Assembly (NCBI GenBank): GCA_963737425.1
Contig: CAVTSX010000012.1
Location: 71,456-135,455 of the forward strand
Source of the DNA: DASXRA01 sp963737425
GTDB taxonomy: Bacteria; Actinomycetota; Actinomycetes; Mycobacteriales; Jatrophihabitantaceae
DNA length: 64,000 nucleotides
Direction of reading: 5' to 3'
Every line of letters begins with the position of its first letter. The stretch's first letter is position 1. Both the position numbers and the translations under genes were made by a program. This document shows positions 29,846 through 37,581 of this stretch, in pieces. The notes under the pieces were generated by a model, which was not told the DNA's origin, searched no databases, and saw nothing but the letters and a program-made list of their open reading frames with translations.

Positions 29846-30166
29846 GTGGCCGCGTATCTCGGACTGCGGATCGGCACCGTCAGCGCGTACCGCCCTCGCG
29901 GCCAGACGCCGGAGCCTGACATCTCGACCGGGCGTGCGCATCTGTGGCAGCCGGCCAGGATCATTGCCTGGCACGAGCGCCGTCTGGACCTGGACGACAC
30001 GGCCCGCGTACTAGCTCGCCGAGGTAGCTGCCGCGCCGAACGCCGCGAGTTCGTCGCGAGCTGCCGCCGCAGCGCGCGACTTCTCATACCTCTTGTCGTG
30101 GTCCAGGATCTCGACGACGTTGTCGATCCGATGCCGGATCCAGGAGATCTGCCGTTCCTCGGGTAG
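29846..30166 (+). CDS. AlpA/excisionase-like HTH fragment
   Basis: The GTG at 29846 gives VAAYLGLRIGTVSAYRPRGQ with downstream WQPARIIAWHERR, which resembles an AlpA-type winged HTH. An in-frame TAG lies just upstream (29828) in TAGTGGACAACTGGC, which would itself encode the first residues of such a domain, so the gene may be truncated. The 3' end runs 155 bp into the convergent regulator gene, with non-family sequence there. Probably a remnant or a very short protein. The 288 bp between the UvrD-like gene and this frame (29558-29845) hold nothing I can support. Confidence 0.4.
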   Translation: MAAYLGLRIGTVSAYRPRGQTPEPDISTGRAHLWQPARIIAWHERRLDLDDTARVLARRGSCRAERREFVASCRRSARLLIPLVVVQDLDDVVDPMPDPGDLPFLG

Positions 30167-31315
30167 CTCGATGACGGGCCGAACGGACTCCATTGCGGAG
30201 TCAAGGTCGCCCAGCCGTAGCTCCGCCGTGGCCTGGTATAGGTGGGCGAGTGCCTCGTCATCAAGTGACCGTTGCTCGACCGGCTCGTGCTGCCAGGCTT
30301 CGATGGCGACCGCCGATCGATCGGCAGCGATCTGCAGGGCCCGCTTCTCGGGCAGCCACATCAGCGATGATCCGGAGTAGTACGCCTCCTTGGCTTGCGA
30401 GAATCCGAACACCCCTTCTACAGAGTCGGGCCGCACGTGCATTCGCACCTTCGCTGCCTGGTCAAGAAAGTCGAGCGCCCGCTGGGTATTGCCGTGATGC
30501 GCTGCCACCTGCGCCAGTCCGCAGAGAAGTCGAATCTCGGAAGTACCAACGCCGGCGTGCCGCATCCCACTTTCCAGGTACCACTGCGCTCTCGTGTAGT
30601 CCTCATCGAAACGAGCGATGAGAGATTGCGTCCCGCGTGCCCAAGCCCGAAGTTCGTCGTTGTCTGCCAAGTCCGCGAGACGGTACGTCGCCTGCCCGTG
30701 GACCGCGGCCTGTCTGGACGCTCCTAGGTCGACAGATGCGTACGCGAGCACACCGGAAACCCGCCCGAGCGCGAGGTAGAGGTCCGGGAGCTCGTCTCGG
30801 CGATAGGCACCGCTCGTAAGTCGCCTTATGAGCTCCGAGCGCAGTGCACTGCCCTGCTCCAGCATCGGTCGAGCGGGGCTACCTAGATATGCGACGCCAA
30901 GATCGACTGCCGCCTGATTCAGCTGATCGAGATCGACGGCATCAGGCTCCGAAGCAAGAAAGAGGCGGGACTCCTGGACCGTCTTATCAATCAACTCTTG
31001 TACGTCGCTTATGACGGTGCGCCCGCGACGTCTCTCGCTTCTAGCCGTTTCGGCTAGCGGGTCGTCGGATTCCGCGAGAAGTTCCCAGAAGCGCTCTCGT
31101 ACCTTGTCCGGCGCGGCATTGAAGAACTGCTTGAGGACGCGCTGGGTAGCCGGCCGTGGCTCGCTATCGGGTTCGCGCTGCCACTTGTAGATCGTCCCCG
31201 GCGACACGCCAAGAACCTCGAAGGCGAACTTCTCGTCGGACAGCTCGCTGAAGATCTCGCGGTATGCCACGCGGAGCAGATTCGCACGCCGACCCGTCCA
31301 CCTGTCTACCTCCAC
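30011..31315 (-). CDS. HTH regulator with TPR-like C-terminal domain
   Basis: About 434 residues. The N-terminal HTH (FEVLGVSPGTIYKWQREPDS) is followed by a long helical region of TPR-like repeats (QAAVHGQATYRLADLADNDE; QRALDFLDQAAKVRMHV; LYQATAELRLGDLDSAMESV). Such proteins regulate actinobacterial mobile elements and secondary metabolism. G+C is lower than in neighbouring ICE genes. I prefer the GTG at 31315; an ATG at 31345 falls inside the direct repeat that may be its operator. Confidence 0.8.
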   Translation of the reverse strand: MEVDRWTGRRANLLRVAYREIFSELSDEKFAFEVLGVSPGTIYKWQREPDSEPRPATQRVLKQFFNAAPDKVRERFWELLAESDDPLAETARSERRRGRTVISDVQELIDKTVQESRLFLASEPDAVDLDQLNQAAVDLGVAYLGSPARPMLEQGSALRSELIRRLTSGAYRRDELPDLYLALGRVSGVLAYASVDLGASRQAAVHGQATYRLADLADNDELRAWARGTQSLIARFDEDYTRAQWYLESGMRHAGVGTSEIRLLCGLAQVAAHHGNTQRALDFLDQAAKVRMHVRPDSVEGVFGFSQAKEAYYSGSSLMWLPEKRALQIAADRSAVAIEAWQHEPVEQRSLDDEALAHLYQATAELRLGDLDSAMESVRPVIELPEERQISWIRHRIDNVVEILDHDKRYEKSRAAAAARDELAAFGAAATSAS

Positions 31316-31331
31316 GAGCCTCCCTCGGCCC

Positions 31332-31351
31332 CAAATGAAGTGCAAATGAAG
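31332..31351. promoter_or_regulatory. Direct repeat operator candidate
   Basis: CAAATGAAG occurs at 31332-31340 and 31343-31351, 11 bp apart, on one face of the helix, just upstream of the HTH-TPR regulator. It may be the autoregulatory site, or it may serve the divergent gene at 31451. Confidence 0.5.
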
Positions 31352-31450
31352 GACAACTACACCCTGACTTGATGGTACCGGGGCAAACCATGCCGTTGAG
31401 TTGTGTAGGTGGTCATCAGCCCAGCTCGCGGAGCAGCGAAGGACACAACG

Positions 31451-31663
31451 ATGCCGGCGGATAACGGAGCCATCAACGACAGCTCACCACGCACCGACAC
31501 GCCCCAGCTGGCCGAGCTGCTCAAGGCCATCGCGTGCTCGGCCAGCAACGGAGCGACCTACCCATGGATCGCCGGCGTCCTGGCCGGCTGCCTGGCGGAG
31601 CAGAACAACGACGACCGAGGCCCGCGCGGCGGCCATCGCGACGCTCAGTCGCCCGCCGCTTGA
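31451..31663 (+). CDS. Small hypothetical protein
   Basis: 70 residues (MPADNGAINDSSPRTDTPQL onward), with one moderately hydrophobic helix (YPWIAGVLAGCLAEQ). It is divergent from the HTH-TPR regulator, and its 3' end overlaps the convergent XRE gene by 19 bp. Such small proteins often sit divergent to a regulator and act with it, but no family is recognised. Confidence 0.5.
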   Translation: MPADNGAINDSSPRTDTPQLAELLKAIACSASNGATYPWIAGVLAGCLAEQNNDDRGPRGGHRDAQSPAA

Positions 31664-32163
31664 GACTGCCCGTCCGCGGGTTGCGTGACTGCTCGCCCCG
31701 CTTCCGCCAGTCGCCGCGCCAACTCGGCGATCAGCTCAGCGTCGGAGAACTCGGTGATGGACCTGGGCCGCTCACGGTCGTCCCTGGCCCTCGCGAGTGC
31801 TTCTGCTGCTGCAGTCGAGCCTTGCTCGACCGCGACGGCGTCCTCGGCTTCCCGTTCCCTCTTAGCCACGTACGCGGCCCAGTCCCCGCTCGTCGTCGGC
31901 CAACCGTCGGTGTCGAGCGGGTCGGGCGCGCTCGCATCGCCACTGAGCAGCCGGGTGGCAGAGCCCGGCCGCCATCGCAGTGCCCGGTCAATGCCGAGCG
32001 ATGTCTTGCGGCTCAGCCCACCCGGTTGTGTTGCGGACTCAACCTGCCGCAGCGTCGAGACGCCGATTCCTCCGGCTTTCGCCGCGTCAGGCTGAGTGAT
32101 CCTCAACGACTCGCGCCGTTCCCGGCTGGCATCCGCGAGCCGTTCAGCGCTGGTCTGGGTCAT
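31645..32163 (-). CDS. XRE-family HTH regulator
   Basis: 172 residues from the ATG at 32163 (MTQTSAERLADASRERRESL). HTH segment RITQPDAAKAGGIGVSTLRQ, then VESATQPGGLSRKTSLGIDR, characteristic of cro/cI-like regulators; the C-terminal half is charged and helical (EFSDAELIAELARRLAEAG). Divergent from the small HTH gene at 32237 across a 73-bp AT-rich region. Probably sets ICE quiescence together with that protein. Confidence 0.82.
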   Translation of the reverse strand: MTQTSAERLADASRERRESLRITQPDAAKAGGIGVSTLRQVESATQPGGLSRKTSLGIDRALRWRPGSATRLLSGDASAPDPLDTDGWPTTSGDWAAYVAKREREAEDAVAVEQGSTAAAEALARARDDRERPRSITEFSDAELIAELARRLAEAGRAVTQPADGQSQAAGD

Positions 32164-32201
32164 AGCTGGAGCGTAATGGCCGCCAGTACTCCGCCAGATC
32201 A

Positions 32202-32230
32202 TTGCTATATGAGAAATCTAGAGCTATTCT
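32202..32230 (+). promoter_or_regulatory. Promoter of the 32.2-kb HTH gene (leaderless)
   Basis: TTGCTA (32202-32207), 17-bp spacer, TATTCT (32225-32230), in a rare AT-rich patch. The ATG begins 7 bp after the -10 box, so transcription should start at or next to the A of ATG, giving a leaderless mRNA. Confidence 0.65.
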
Positions 32231-32236
32231 GGTGGC

Positions 32237-32521
32237 ATGACTTGGCTTGAGTCTCTTCTGCTGCCCATCGAACCGCCAGACATGCATCAGATATCCGCCA
32301 CGTCGAAGCGGTATCTCGATCGCGAACACGTCCGTCGCTTGCGCCTCATGGCCGGCTTCGCCTCCGACGAGTCACTCGCACGCGCCGCCGGGATCAGCCA
32401 CGGCCATCTCTGGCAGTGCCTTGCTGGTCGGACACCCGCTGGTCCGAAGGTGCTGACCGGATTGCTGCGGGCGTTGCCAGGATCCACGCTCGAGGATTTC
32501 GTCGCGGCGGTGTCGGCGTGA
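32237..32521 (+). CDS. Small HTH regulator
   Basis: 94 residues. The HTH is REHVRRLRLMAGFASDESLA followed by RAAGISHGHLWQCLAGRTPA, an XRE-like pattern. The ATG lies right after the -10 box, and its stop overlaps the next start (GTGA). With the divergent XRE gene it forms a lambda-like regulatory pair facing the replication and transfer genes. Confidence 0.8.
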   Translation: MTWLESLLLPIEPPDMHQISATSKRYLDREHVRRLRLMAGFASDESLARAAGISHGHLWQCLAGRTPAGPKVLTGLLRALPGSTLEDFVAAVSA

Positions 32522-33447
32522 GCCGGGCGTCCTGGGCGCACGCAACGACCACGCAGCGACGGGAGGCCGAGGCTTACGCGGCGGTCGTGGCGAGTATCCC
32601 GAGCCTGCCCCACTCGTCGCGGCCCGCGCGCCAGTCCCGCACCCCGTACCTGGATCGTCTGGTGGCAGCCGCGCCCGGCGATCAGGGTGCGGTGGCGGCC
32701 GTCTTCGGTGTCGCGGTGGGAATGGTCGGCCGTGCGCACGCGGCAGTAGCCGCGGACGACCTGATCCGGCTCGCGCCGGAGGTTCACGCGCGCAGGATGT
32801 CGCCGCTGGATGTGCGGAACGTCGCGGTGGCGCGTGCTGGCCGGGAAGCCAGGGCAGAGCAAGCGAGCGACCTGGTCGGTTTCGCGGACGCGCAGGTGTT
32901 CGAGTTGCGCCGTCCCGTGGTGGCGCCGTCGCCGCTGTTGTCGCCGGAGCTGATCGAGACGGCGACCGCCTACACCGAAGCGGTGTACGGCCGGTCGCTC
33001 ACCGGCGAGATGCGTCGTGTTCTCGAGGCGGGACTGCCGGTCGTCGTCGAGCTGATCGAGACCTACCCGGGTAGCCGGGCCGAGCCGGGCGGGGTGCTGG
33101 TGTCCATGCAGCGTCAGCAATGCGCCCGTGACGGCAGGTGCCTGGTCAGCCTGTATCGAGAGCAAGGCATGCCTGACCGGGTTGCGATCGCGCTTGCTCG
33201 CGTGCTTGCCGGGCGGGCGAAAGATCCGCACACGTCGCTGCTGTGGCAGGCGCTGCGGCGCACACCGCCGCAGACGCTGCCGCTGCACCTCGTGCGGCAT
33301 GTGCGCCGCGACATCTCCGATCTCGACCAGTCGCAGTTCGCCGACGACATCGCGCGCAAGCGGTTCCGCGATGCACTCGGTCGGGACACGGCCCGGGAGT
33401 GGGAGTCACACGCCGGGGCTGCCGAAGTCCGCGCGGTCGGGCAGTGA
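32518..33447 (+). CDS. Conserved hypothetical protein upstream of the SF3 primase
   Basis: 309 residues, soluble, helical, coupled to the HTH gene by GTGA. No motif I can name: segments such as GDQGAVAAVFGVAVGMVGRA and LLSPELIETATAYTEAVYG suggest an all-helical DNA-associated protein. It ends with a strong hairpin 4 bp after the stop and is followed by the primase-helicase. It may help replication, by position only. Confidence 0.7.
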   Translation: MSRASWAHATTTQRREAEAYAAVVASIPSLPHSSRPARQSRTPYLDRLVAAAPGDQGAVAAVFGVAVGMVGRAHAAVAADDLIRLAPEVHARRMSPLDVRNVAVARAGREARAEQASDLVGFADAQVFELRRPVVAPSPLLSPELIETATAYTEAVYGRSLTGEMRRVLEAGLPVVVELIETYPGSRAEPGGVLVSMQRQQCARDGRCLVSLYREQGMPDRVAIALARVLAGRAKDPHTSLLWQALRRTPPQTLPLHLVRHVRRDISDLDQSQFADDIARKRFRDALGRDTAREWESHAGAAEVRAVGQ

Positions 33448-33450
33448 AAA

Positions 33451-33475
33451 GCCCCCCGGTGATGGGCCGGGGGGC
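33451..33475. terminator. GC-rich hairpin between two plus-strand genes
   Basis: GCCCCCCGG (33451-33459) pairs perfectly with CCGGGGGGC (33467-33475) around TGATGGG. It lies 4 bp after one stop and 27 bp before the primase start, so it may terminate or attenuate transcription into the primase. No U-tract. Confidence 0.65.
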
Positions 33476-33501
33476 CGGCGACTCTGGTTGGGAGAGCCGT
33501 C

Positions 33502-34971
33502 TTGCAAGGTGAAGAATACCCAGCGGTCACTGGCGATTCCAACGCAACGCGTCCGCCGCTGCGAGTCATCCGCCCAGTCGAGCCGCCGGTCACCGACGTG
33601 GGCCGGGCCGCGCGGCTCGCGCGGGTGATCCTGCGGCAACAGAGCCACCTCTACGTCGGCGACGAGGGCGGCTGGCGACACTGGACGGGCACCCACTGGG
33701 AGCACGACCACGCCCGTATCGTCTACCGGCTCGCCGCACAACTGGCGGAGGACTGGGACGGCGAATGCACCGACCCCGCCGATCCCACGGCCGTGCGCAC
33801 CGCGAAGCGGCGACGGGAGAAGGGCTTGACCCGCTCAGCGGTCAGCGCGGCAGTCGAGATGGCCATCGCCTACCCGGGTGTCACCTGCCTGCTGTCCGAC
33901 CTCGACGCGCACCCCTACCTGCTGAATACCGCAGACGGGACAGTGAACCTGCGCACCGGCGAGATCTCTGCGCACGACCCGCGCCACCGGCTCACCTTCT
34001 GCACCCCCAGCGGGTACGACGCGTTGCTGCCATCCCCTGGATGGGATCAGTTCCTCGCCGAGACGTTCGACGGCGACGACGAGCTGCGCGGCTACGTGCA
34101 GCGGGTCCTCGGCGCGGCCGTGTGTGGGGTGCTGCGGGAGCAGAAGCTGTTCTGTGCGTTCGGCGGCGGCCGCAACGGCAAGTCCGTCCTGATGGGAACC
34201 GTGCAGGCCATCCTCGGCAGGTACGCGACCACGCTGGACTCCTCGCTGATCGCCTCACATCGCAACCAGTCCAGCAACGAGGTCGACTACAAGGCCGCGG
34301 CGCTGCGCGGCAAGCGGCTCGCCGTCTCCTACGAGACCGGCGCCGGCGCGACGCTGGACGAGGCCACGGTCAAGCGGCTGTCCTCCGACGACGAGATACC
34401 CGCCCGCTCTCCGTACGGTCGGCCGTTCGTGTTCACCCCGACGCACACGCTCATCCTGGTGACCAACCACCGCCCGGTCGTCGTCACCCAGGACGACGGG
34501 ACATGGCGGCGGCTGGTGCTCATCCCATTTACGCACCAGGTCCGCGACGAGCAAGTGGACGAGGACCTCAAGCCGAAGCTGCTGGCCGAGGCCCCCGCGA
34601 TCCTCGCCTGGATCGTCCGCGGCGCGGTCGCCTACCTGCGTGACGGTCTTGGCACCTGCCAGGCCGTCGCAGACGCCACCGCCGCGTACCGCGACGACTG
34701 CGACACCCTCGGCCGATTTATCGAGGACTGCTGCGTCACCGGACCGCACGAGCGGGTAAACCAGGCCGACCTGCGCATCGCCTGGGAGGACTGGCACGCC
34801 GCGCACGGCTCGAAGCCCTGGTCGTTGCGGACTCTGAAAGAAGCTCTGATGGAGCGCGGCGTGCTCGCACGCGAGGGCGGCGAGCACCGCTCCCACGGCG
34901 TGCGCTGGCTCGTCGGAATCGGGTTCACGCCCGAGTTCGAGGCGGACTACACACGCAAGAACAGCTTCTGA
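33502..34971 (+). CDS. SF3 (D5-like, P4-type) primase-helicase
   Basis: 489 residues from a TTG after GGGAGAG. The D5_N-like region is followed by an SF3 helicase: Walker A AFGGGRNGKSVLMG, then AVSYETGAGATLDEATVKRL, FTPTHTLILVTNHRPVV (sensor) and WRRLVLIPF, with a C-terminal wHTH. This family initiates replication of phages, plasmids and ICEs. The iteron-rich gap immediately downstream is a natural origin for it. No archaeo-eukaryotic primase domain is obvious, so it may be helicase only, with priming from the CHC2 protein at 48.8 kb. Confidence 0.9.
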   Translation: MQGEEYPAVTGDSNATRPPLRVIRPVEPPVTDVGRAARLARVILRQQSHLYVGDEGGWRHWTGTHWEHDHARIVYRLAAQLAEDWDGECTDPADPTAVRTAKRRREKGLTRSAVSAAVEMAIAYPGVTCLLSDLDAHPYLLNTADGTVNLRTGEISAHDPRHRLTFCTPSGYDALLPSPGWDQFLAETFDGDDELRGYVQRVLGAAVCGVLREQKLFCAFGGGRNGKSVLMGTVQAILGRYATTLDSSLIASHRNQSSNEVDYKAAALRGKRLAVSYETGAGATLDEATVKRLSSDDEIPARSPYGRPFVFTPTHTLILVTNHRPVVVTQDDGTWRRLVLIPFTHQVRDEQVDEDLKPKLLAEAPAILAWIVRGAVAYLRDGLGTCQAVADATAAYRDDCDTLGRFIEDCCVTGPHERVNQADLRIAWEDWHAAHGSKPWSLRTLKEALMERGVLAREGGEHRSHGVRWLVGIGFTPEFEADYTRKNSF

Positions 34972-35022
34972 AGCTGCGGCGACGCGTCGCCCCTGACAGA
35001 CCTCCCAGGAACCGCGGCTGCA

Positions 35023-35390
35023 GGTGACAACGTCGGTGACAAGCCGGGTGACCAGGTGACAGGAGATCCGGCGTTTGGCTTGCGATGAGAGCTTCCCGGA
35101 CCCGATTACTGGTACACCGCAGGCGCAGTGCTCACGCGTGGCTCAGCGGAATCGCGCACGAACCGGCCGGGCTTGTCACCGCAGTCACCCGCTTGTCACC
35201 CGGTTGGTCACCCGCGAAATGTGCCCATGTCGGGTCTCGACGCTCCCGCAATTGCTGGCATACAAGATGGCGAGTAACCGCTGGGTGACACGGGTGACAA
35301 GAATCCAGAAGTCTCGCCCAACCCTTTCTCTCGACGTCGAGACAGTTTCGTGTACGGAAGATGTCGCGCGAACTTGTCACCCGCGTCACC
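35023..35390. repeat. Iteron array GGTGAC / GTCACC
   Basis: Direct: 35023, 35035, 35047, 35055; inverted: 35175, 35184, 35195, 35207; direct: 35284, 35293; inverted: 35376, 35385. Spacings are mostly 8-12 bp. Several units extend to CTTGTCACCCG or its complement. Confidence 0.85.
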
Positions 35391-35423
35391 CGGGCCTCCT
35401 CCCGGCCATGTGCGTGTGCACGG

Positions 35424-35466
35424 GTAGGACGCCCGCCCCTCCCAGGTGACGGCCCACCCGGGCCGC
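35424..35466 (+). promoter_or_regulatory. ICE control motif, copy upstream of the NlpC/P60 unit
   Basis: GTAGGACGCCCGCCCCTCCC, then AGGTGACGGCCCACCCGGG; 62 nt before the ATG at 35486. The right half of the first stem is CCTCC rather than CCTAC. Confidence 0.75.
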
Positions 35467-35485
35467 GCTCGGCGAGGTGGTGGCG

Positions 35486-35560
35486 ATGCGCTGGTACGTG
35501 CTGGTGACCGTGGTGGTCACGTCAGTGGCGGCGACCACTGTCGCGAGGCCGGGCCGGTGA
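35486..35560 (+). CDS. 24-residue membrane peptide ahead of the NlpC/P60 gene
   Basis: ATG at 35486 encodes MRWYVLVTVVVTSVAATTVA plus RPGR, one hydrophobic helix with a positive end, and stops at a TGA that overlaps the GTG of the hydrolase gene (GTGA). GGCGAGGTGGTGGCG precedes it. The control motif spacing (62 nt) points to this ATG as the first start of the unit. It may be a coupling leader or a small T4SS membrane component. Confidence 0.5.
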   Translation: MRWYVLVTVVVTSVAATTVARPGR

Positions 35561-36693
35561 CTGCGCCAGTGGTCGCGCGGCACGGGCCGCGGGTCATCGC
35601 GGCCGGCGCCGCGGCGATGGCGGTGTGTGTCGTCGCCTTGGCCTTGCTGGTGTCGCTGCTGTTCAGGCCGCCGGGCGGCGGCCGGGCTGCCGCGGCCACC
35701 GAGCACGGGGCGGTGTGCGCGACGAACGGCCCGCTGGCCGGGTTGACCGGGGCACAGGCACAGTCGGCTCGCACGGTGGTGGCGACAGCGACCCCGCTCG
35801 GCGGCCAGCACGCAGCGGTGATCGCGGTGATGGTGGCTCTGACCGAGTCGGGGCTGAACAACGTTGATCACGGCGACCGGGACTCGGTCGGCTTGTTCCA
35901 GCAGCGCGGGAACTGGGGCAGCGTGGCGCAGCGCATGGACCCGGTGTGGGCGACGACCGCGTTCCTGTCCGCCCCTGGCAAGGGCCTGTTGGTGAGCGTG
36001 TCGGGTTGGGCGAGCCTGCTGCCGTGGGTGGCGGCGCAGGACACGCAGGTGTCGGCGTGGGACGGGCACACCGCGCAGGTCGATGGGCTGGCGCCGGCGC
36101 GGGACGCGCTGACCGGGCAGGTTGTCCCGCCGGACGGGTACGGGGTGGGCGCGAACTACGAGGCACAGTTCACGAAGGCGCAGAGGATCGTTGCCGAGGT
36201 TGACGGCGACGCCGCGAAGCTGAACTGCGGCGGAATACCGCACCTGCCGGGCGACGCCGCCCGCCACGGCTTGCCGCCGGGATTCGACCTGGCAACGGCA
36301 GGTGCGAACCCGGCCGAGGCGACGGCGGTCCGATTCGCACTGGCCCAGCTGGACAAGCCGTACGTGTTCGCTGCGGCTGGCCCGCGCGCATTCGATTGCT
36401 CCGGGCTGACGATGGCCGCCTGGGCGCAGGCCGGGGTGCGACTGCCGCACTGGACGGTGACACAGGCCCAAGCTGGCGTTGCGGTGGCTTCACGCGCGGC
36501 GATGTCGCCGGGTGACCTGATCCTGGTACCCGGCGCAGACGGCACTTTGGCCACGCCGGGCCATGTCGGCCTCTACGTCGGTCACGGCCTGGTTGTGAAC
36601 GCCGCCGACGAGCAGATCGGGATCATCGTCCAAACCTTCGACGACTTCGTGCGCGCCGGCGGCGGCCTGTCCGCGATCCGGCATGTCGGGTGA
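35557..36693 (+). CDS. NlpC/P60 wall hydrolase with lysozyme-like N-terminal domain
   Basis: VirB1-like function: local opening of peptidoglycan for the transfer channel. 378 residues from the GTG at 35557. A membrane anchor (about 13-36, VIAAGAAAMAVCVVALALLV) precedes a lysozyme-like domain (VALTESGLNNVDHGDRDSVG, FQQRGNW) and a C-terminal NlpC/P60 domain with catalytic Cys in AFDCSGLTMAAW (about 281) and His in TPGHVGLYVGHG. Two catalytic domains in one membrane protein are typical for Gram-positive conjugation hydrolases. Confidence 0.9.
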   Translation: MTAPVVARHGPRVIAAGAAAMAVCVVALALLVSLLFRPPGGGRAAAATEHGAVCATNGPLAGLTGAQAQSARTVVATATPLGGQHAAVIAVMVALTESGLNNVDHGDRDSVGLFQQRGNWGSVAQRMDPVWATTAFLSAPGKGLLVSVSGWASLLPWVAAQDTQVSAWDGHTAQVDGLAPARDALTGQVVPPDGYGVGANYEAQFTKAQRIVAEVDGDAAKLNCGGIPHLPGDAARHGLPPGFDLATAGANPAEATAVRFALAQLDKPYVFAAAGPRAFDCSGLTMAAWAQAGVRLPHWTVTQAQAGVAVASRAAMSPGDLILVPGADGTLATPGHVGLYVGHGLVVNAADEQIGIIVQTFDDFVRAGGGLSAIRHVG

Positions 36694-36769
36694 GCCGCCA
36701 CGCTGCCTGACCCCCTCATGTCATGGCTGCCAGCGGGCAGCTCTCGATCACGCGAAGGAGAGTTATTCG

Positions 36770-37154
36770 ATGACTGACGCGACCAGCGAAGAGACGTACG
36801 GGTCGGACGGTCTCCGCGGCTGGGAGGCCGTGGGCATCCCCCTGGTGGAGGCGGCGGCGTGGGCGCGGGCCGGGTACCGGCCCAACGAGGCGGCCGATTG
36901 GCGCGACGCGGGTGCGCCCGACCCGGGCACTGCGGCGCGACTGGCAGCGGCACGGGTTCACCCCGTCGATGGCACAGCCGTGGTTGACGATCGGCGAGGT
37001 CGGCCCCGCCGACGCAGTCACGATGAGCGAGGCGGGGATGAGCCCGGCCGAGTGCGCGCGTATCCGCGCCCACGACCCGCGCTGCGTCACGGTGACGATC
37101 GACGAAGCCGGCCGGACCCGCGTACAGGCCGAGCCGCCCGCGGTGGGTTTCTGA
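36770..37154 (+). pseudogene. Hypothetical protein with Ala/Gly helical repeats, one frameshift
   Basis: Start ATG at 36770 after GAAGGAGAG. First part: WEAVGIPLVEAAAWARAGYR and NEAADWRDAGAPDP. An extra base near 36935 (GCGGCGCGACTGG) breaks the frame; removing it continues RDWQRHGFTPSMAQPWLTIG to a stop at 37154, about 127 residues. The short repeats around WARAG, WRDAG and SEAGMSP look like a repeated helical unit. Function unknown. Confidence 0.6.
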
Positions 37155-37170
37155 CCGTGCCAGCGCGCGC

Positions 37171-37214
37171 GTAGGACACCAGCACCTACCAGGTGAGGGC
37201 CCCAGCGCGGGCGG
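37171..37214 (+). promoter_or_regulatory. ICE control motif, copy upstream of the pilin-like gene
   Basis: GTAGG, loop ACACCAGCA, CCTAC, then CAGGTGAGGGCCCC; 68 nt before the ATG at 37239. The most divergent copy in its second half (GGTGAG instead of GGTGAC). Confidence 0.65.
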
Positions 37215-37238
37215 TCACCTGACCCAGGGAGTGAGTCG

Positions 37239-37556
37239 ATGAAAGGCATCATGACGCGAGTTGTCACGGCTTCACCGGGCGGGCCGAGTGTGGACGTGGG
37301 GCCGAACAAGGACGGCCTGCCGGGCATCGGCGAAGCGACGAAGATCGTCGGCGCGCTGCTCACGTTCGGGCTGATCGCCGCGGTCGCGGGCATCGTGCTG
37401 GCGGCGATCACCTGGGCGGTCGGCTCGCACTCCTCGAATCCGGCGGTCGCGGGGCGCGGCAAGACCGGCGTGATCGTCTCCTGCGTCGCCGCGCTGCTCG
37501 TGGGCGGCGCGGACATCCTCGTCAACTTCTTCGCCGGCGCCGGCGCCGGGCTTTGA
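37239..37556 (+). CDS. Small membrane protein, DUF6112/VirB2-like
   Basis: 105 residues with two hydrophobic helices (IVGALLTFGLIAAVAGIVLA; GVIVSCVAALLVGGADILVN) separated by a short basic loop. Size, topology and place at the head of the channel genes resemble VirB2/TrbC-type pilin-like proteins and the actinobacterial DUF6112 family. The internal ATG at 37251 is an alternative start. The link to a pilus is inference. Confidence 0.7.
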   Translation: MKGIMTRVVTASPGGPSVDVGPNKDGLPGIGEATKIVGALLTFGLIAAVAGIVLAAITWAVGSHSSNPAVAGRGKTGVIVSCVAALLVGGADILVNFFAGAGAGL

Positions 37557-37581
37557 ACGCATTGCCTCGTCGAGGACGGAG

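Larger units (their letters stand above)
34972..35485. other. Non-coding region with GGTGAC/GTCACC iterons: candidate replication origin
   Basis: 514 bp without a supported gene. Twelve GGTGAC or GTCACC words lie in four clusters (35023-35060, 35175-35212, 35284-35298, 35376-35390), two clusters in each orientation; the best-conserved form is CGGGTGACAAG. The patch at 35255-35280 is relatively AT-rich. The downstream end holds the ICE control motif (35424-35466). Location right after an SF3 helicase gene suggests oriV; a regulator operator array is the alternative. Confidence 0.6.
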
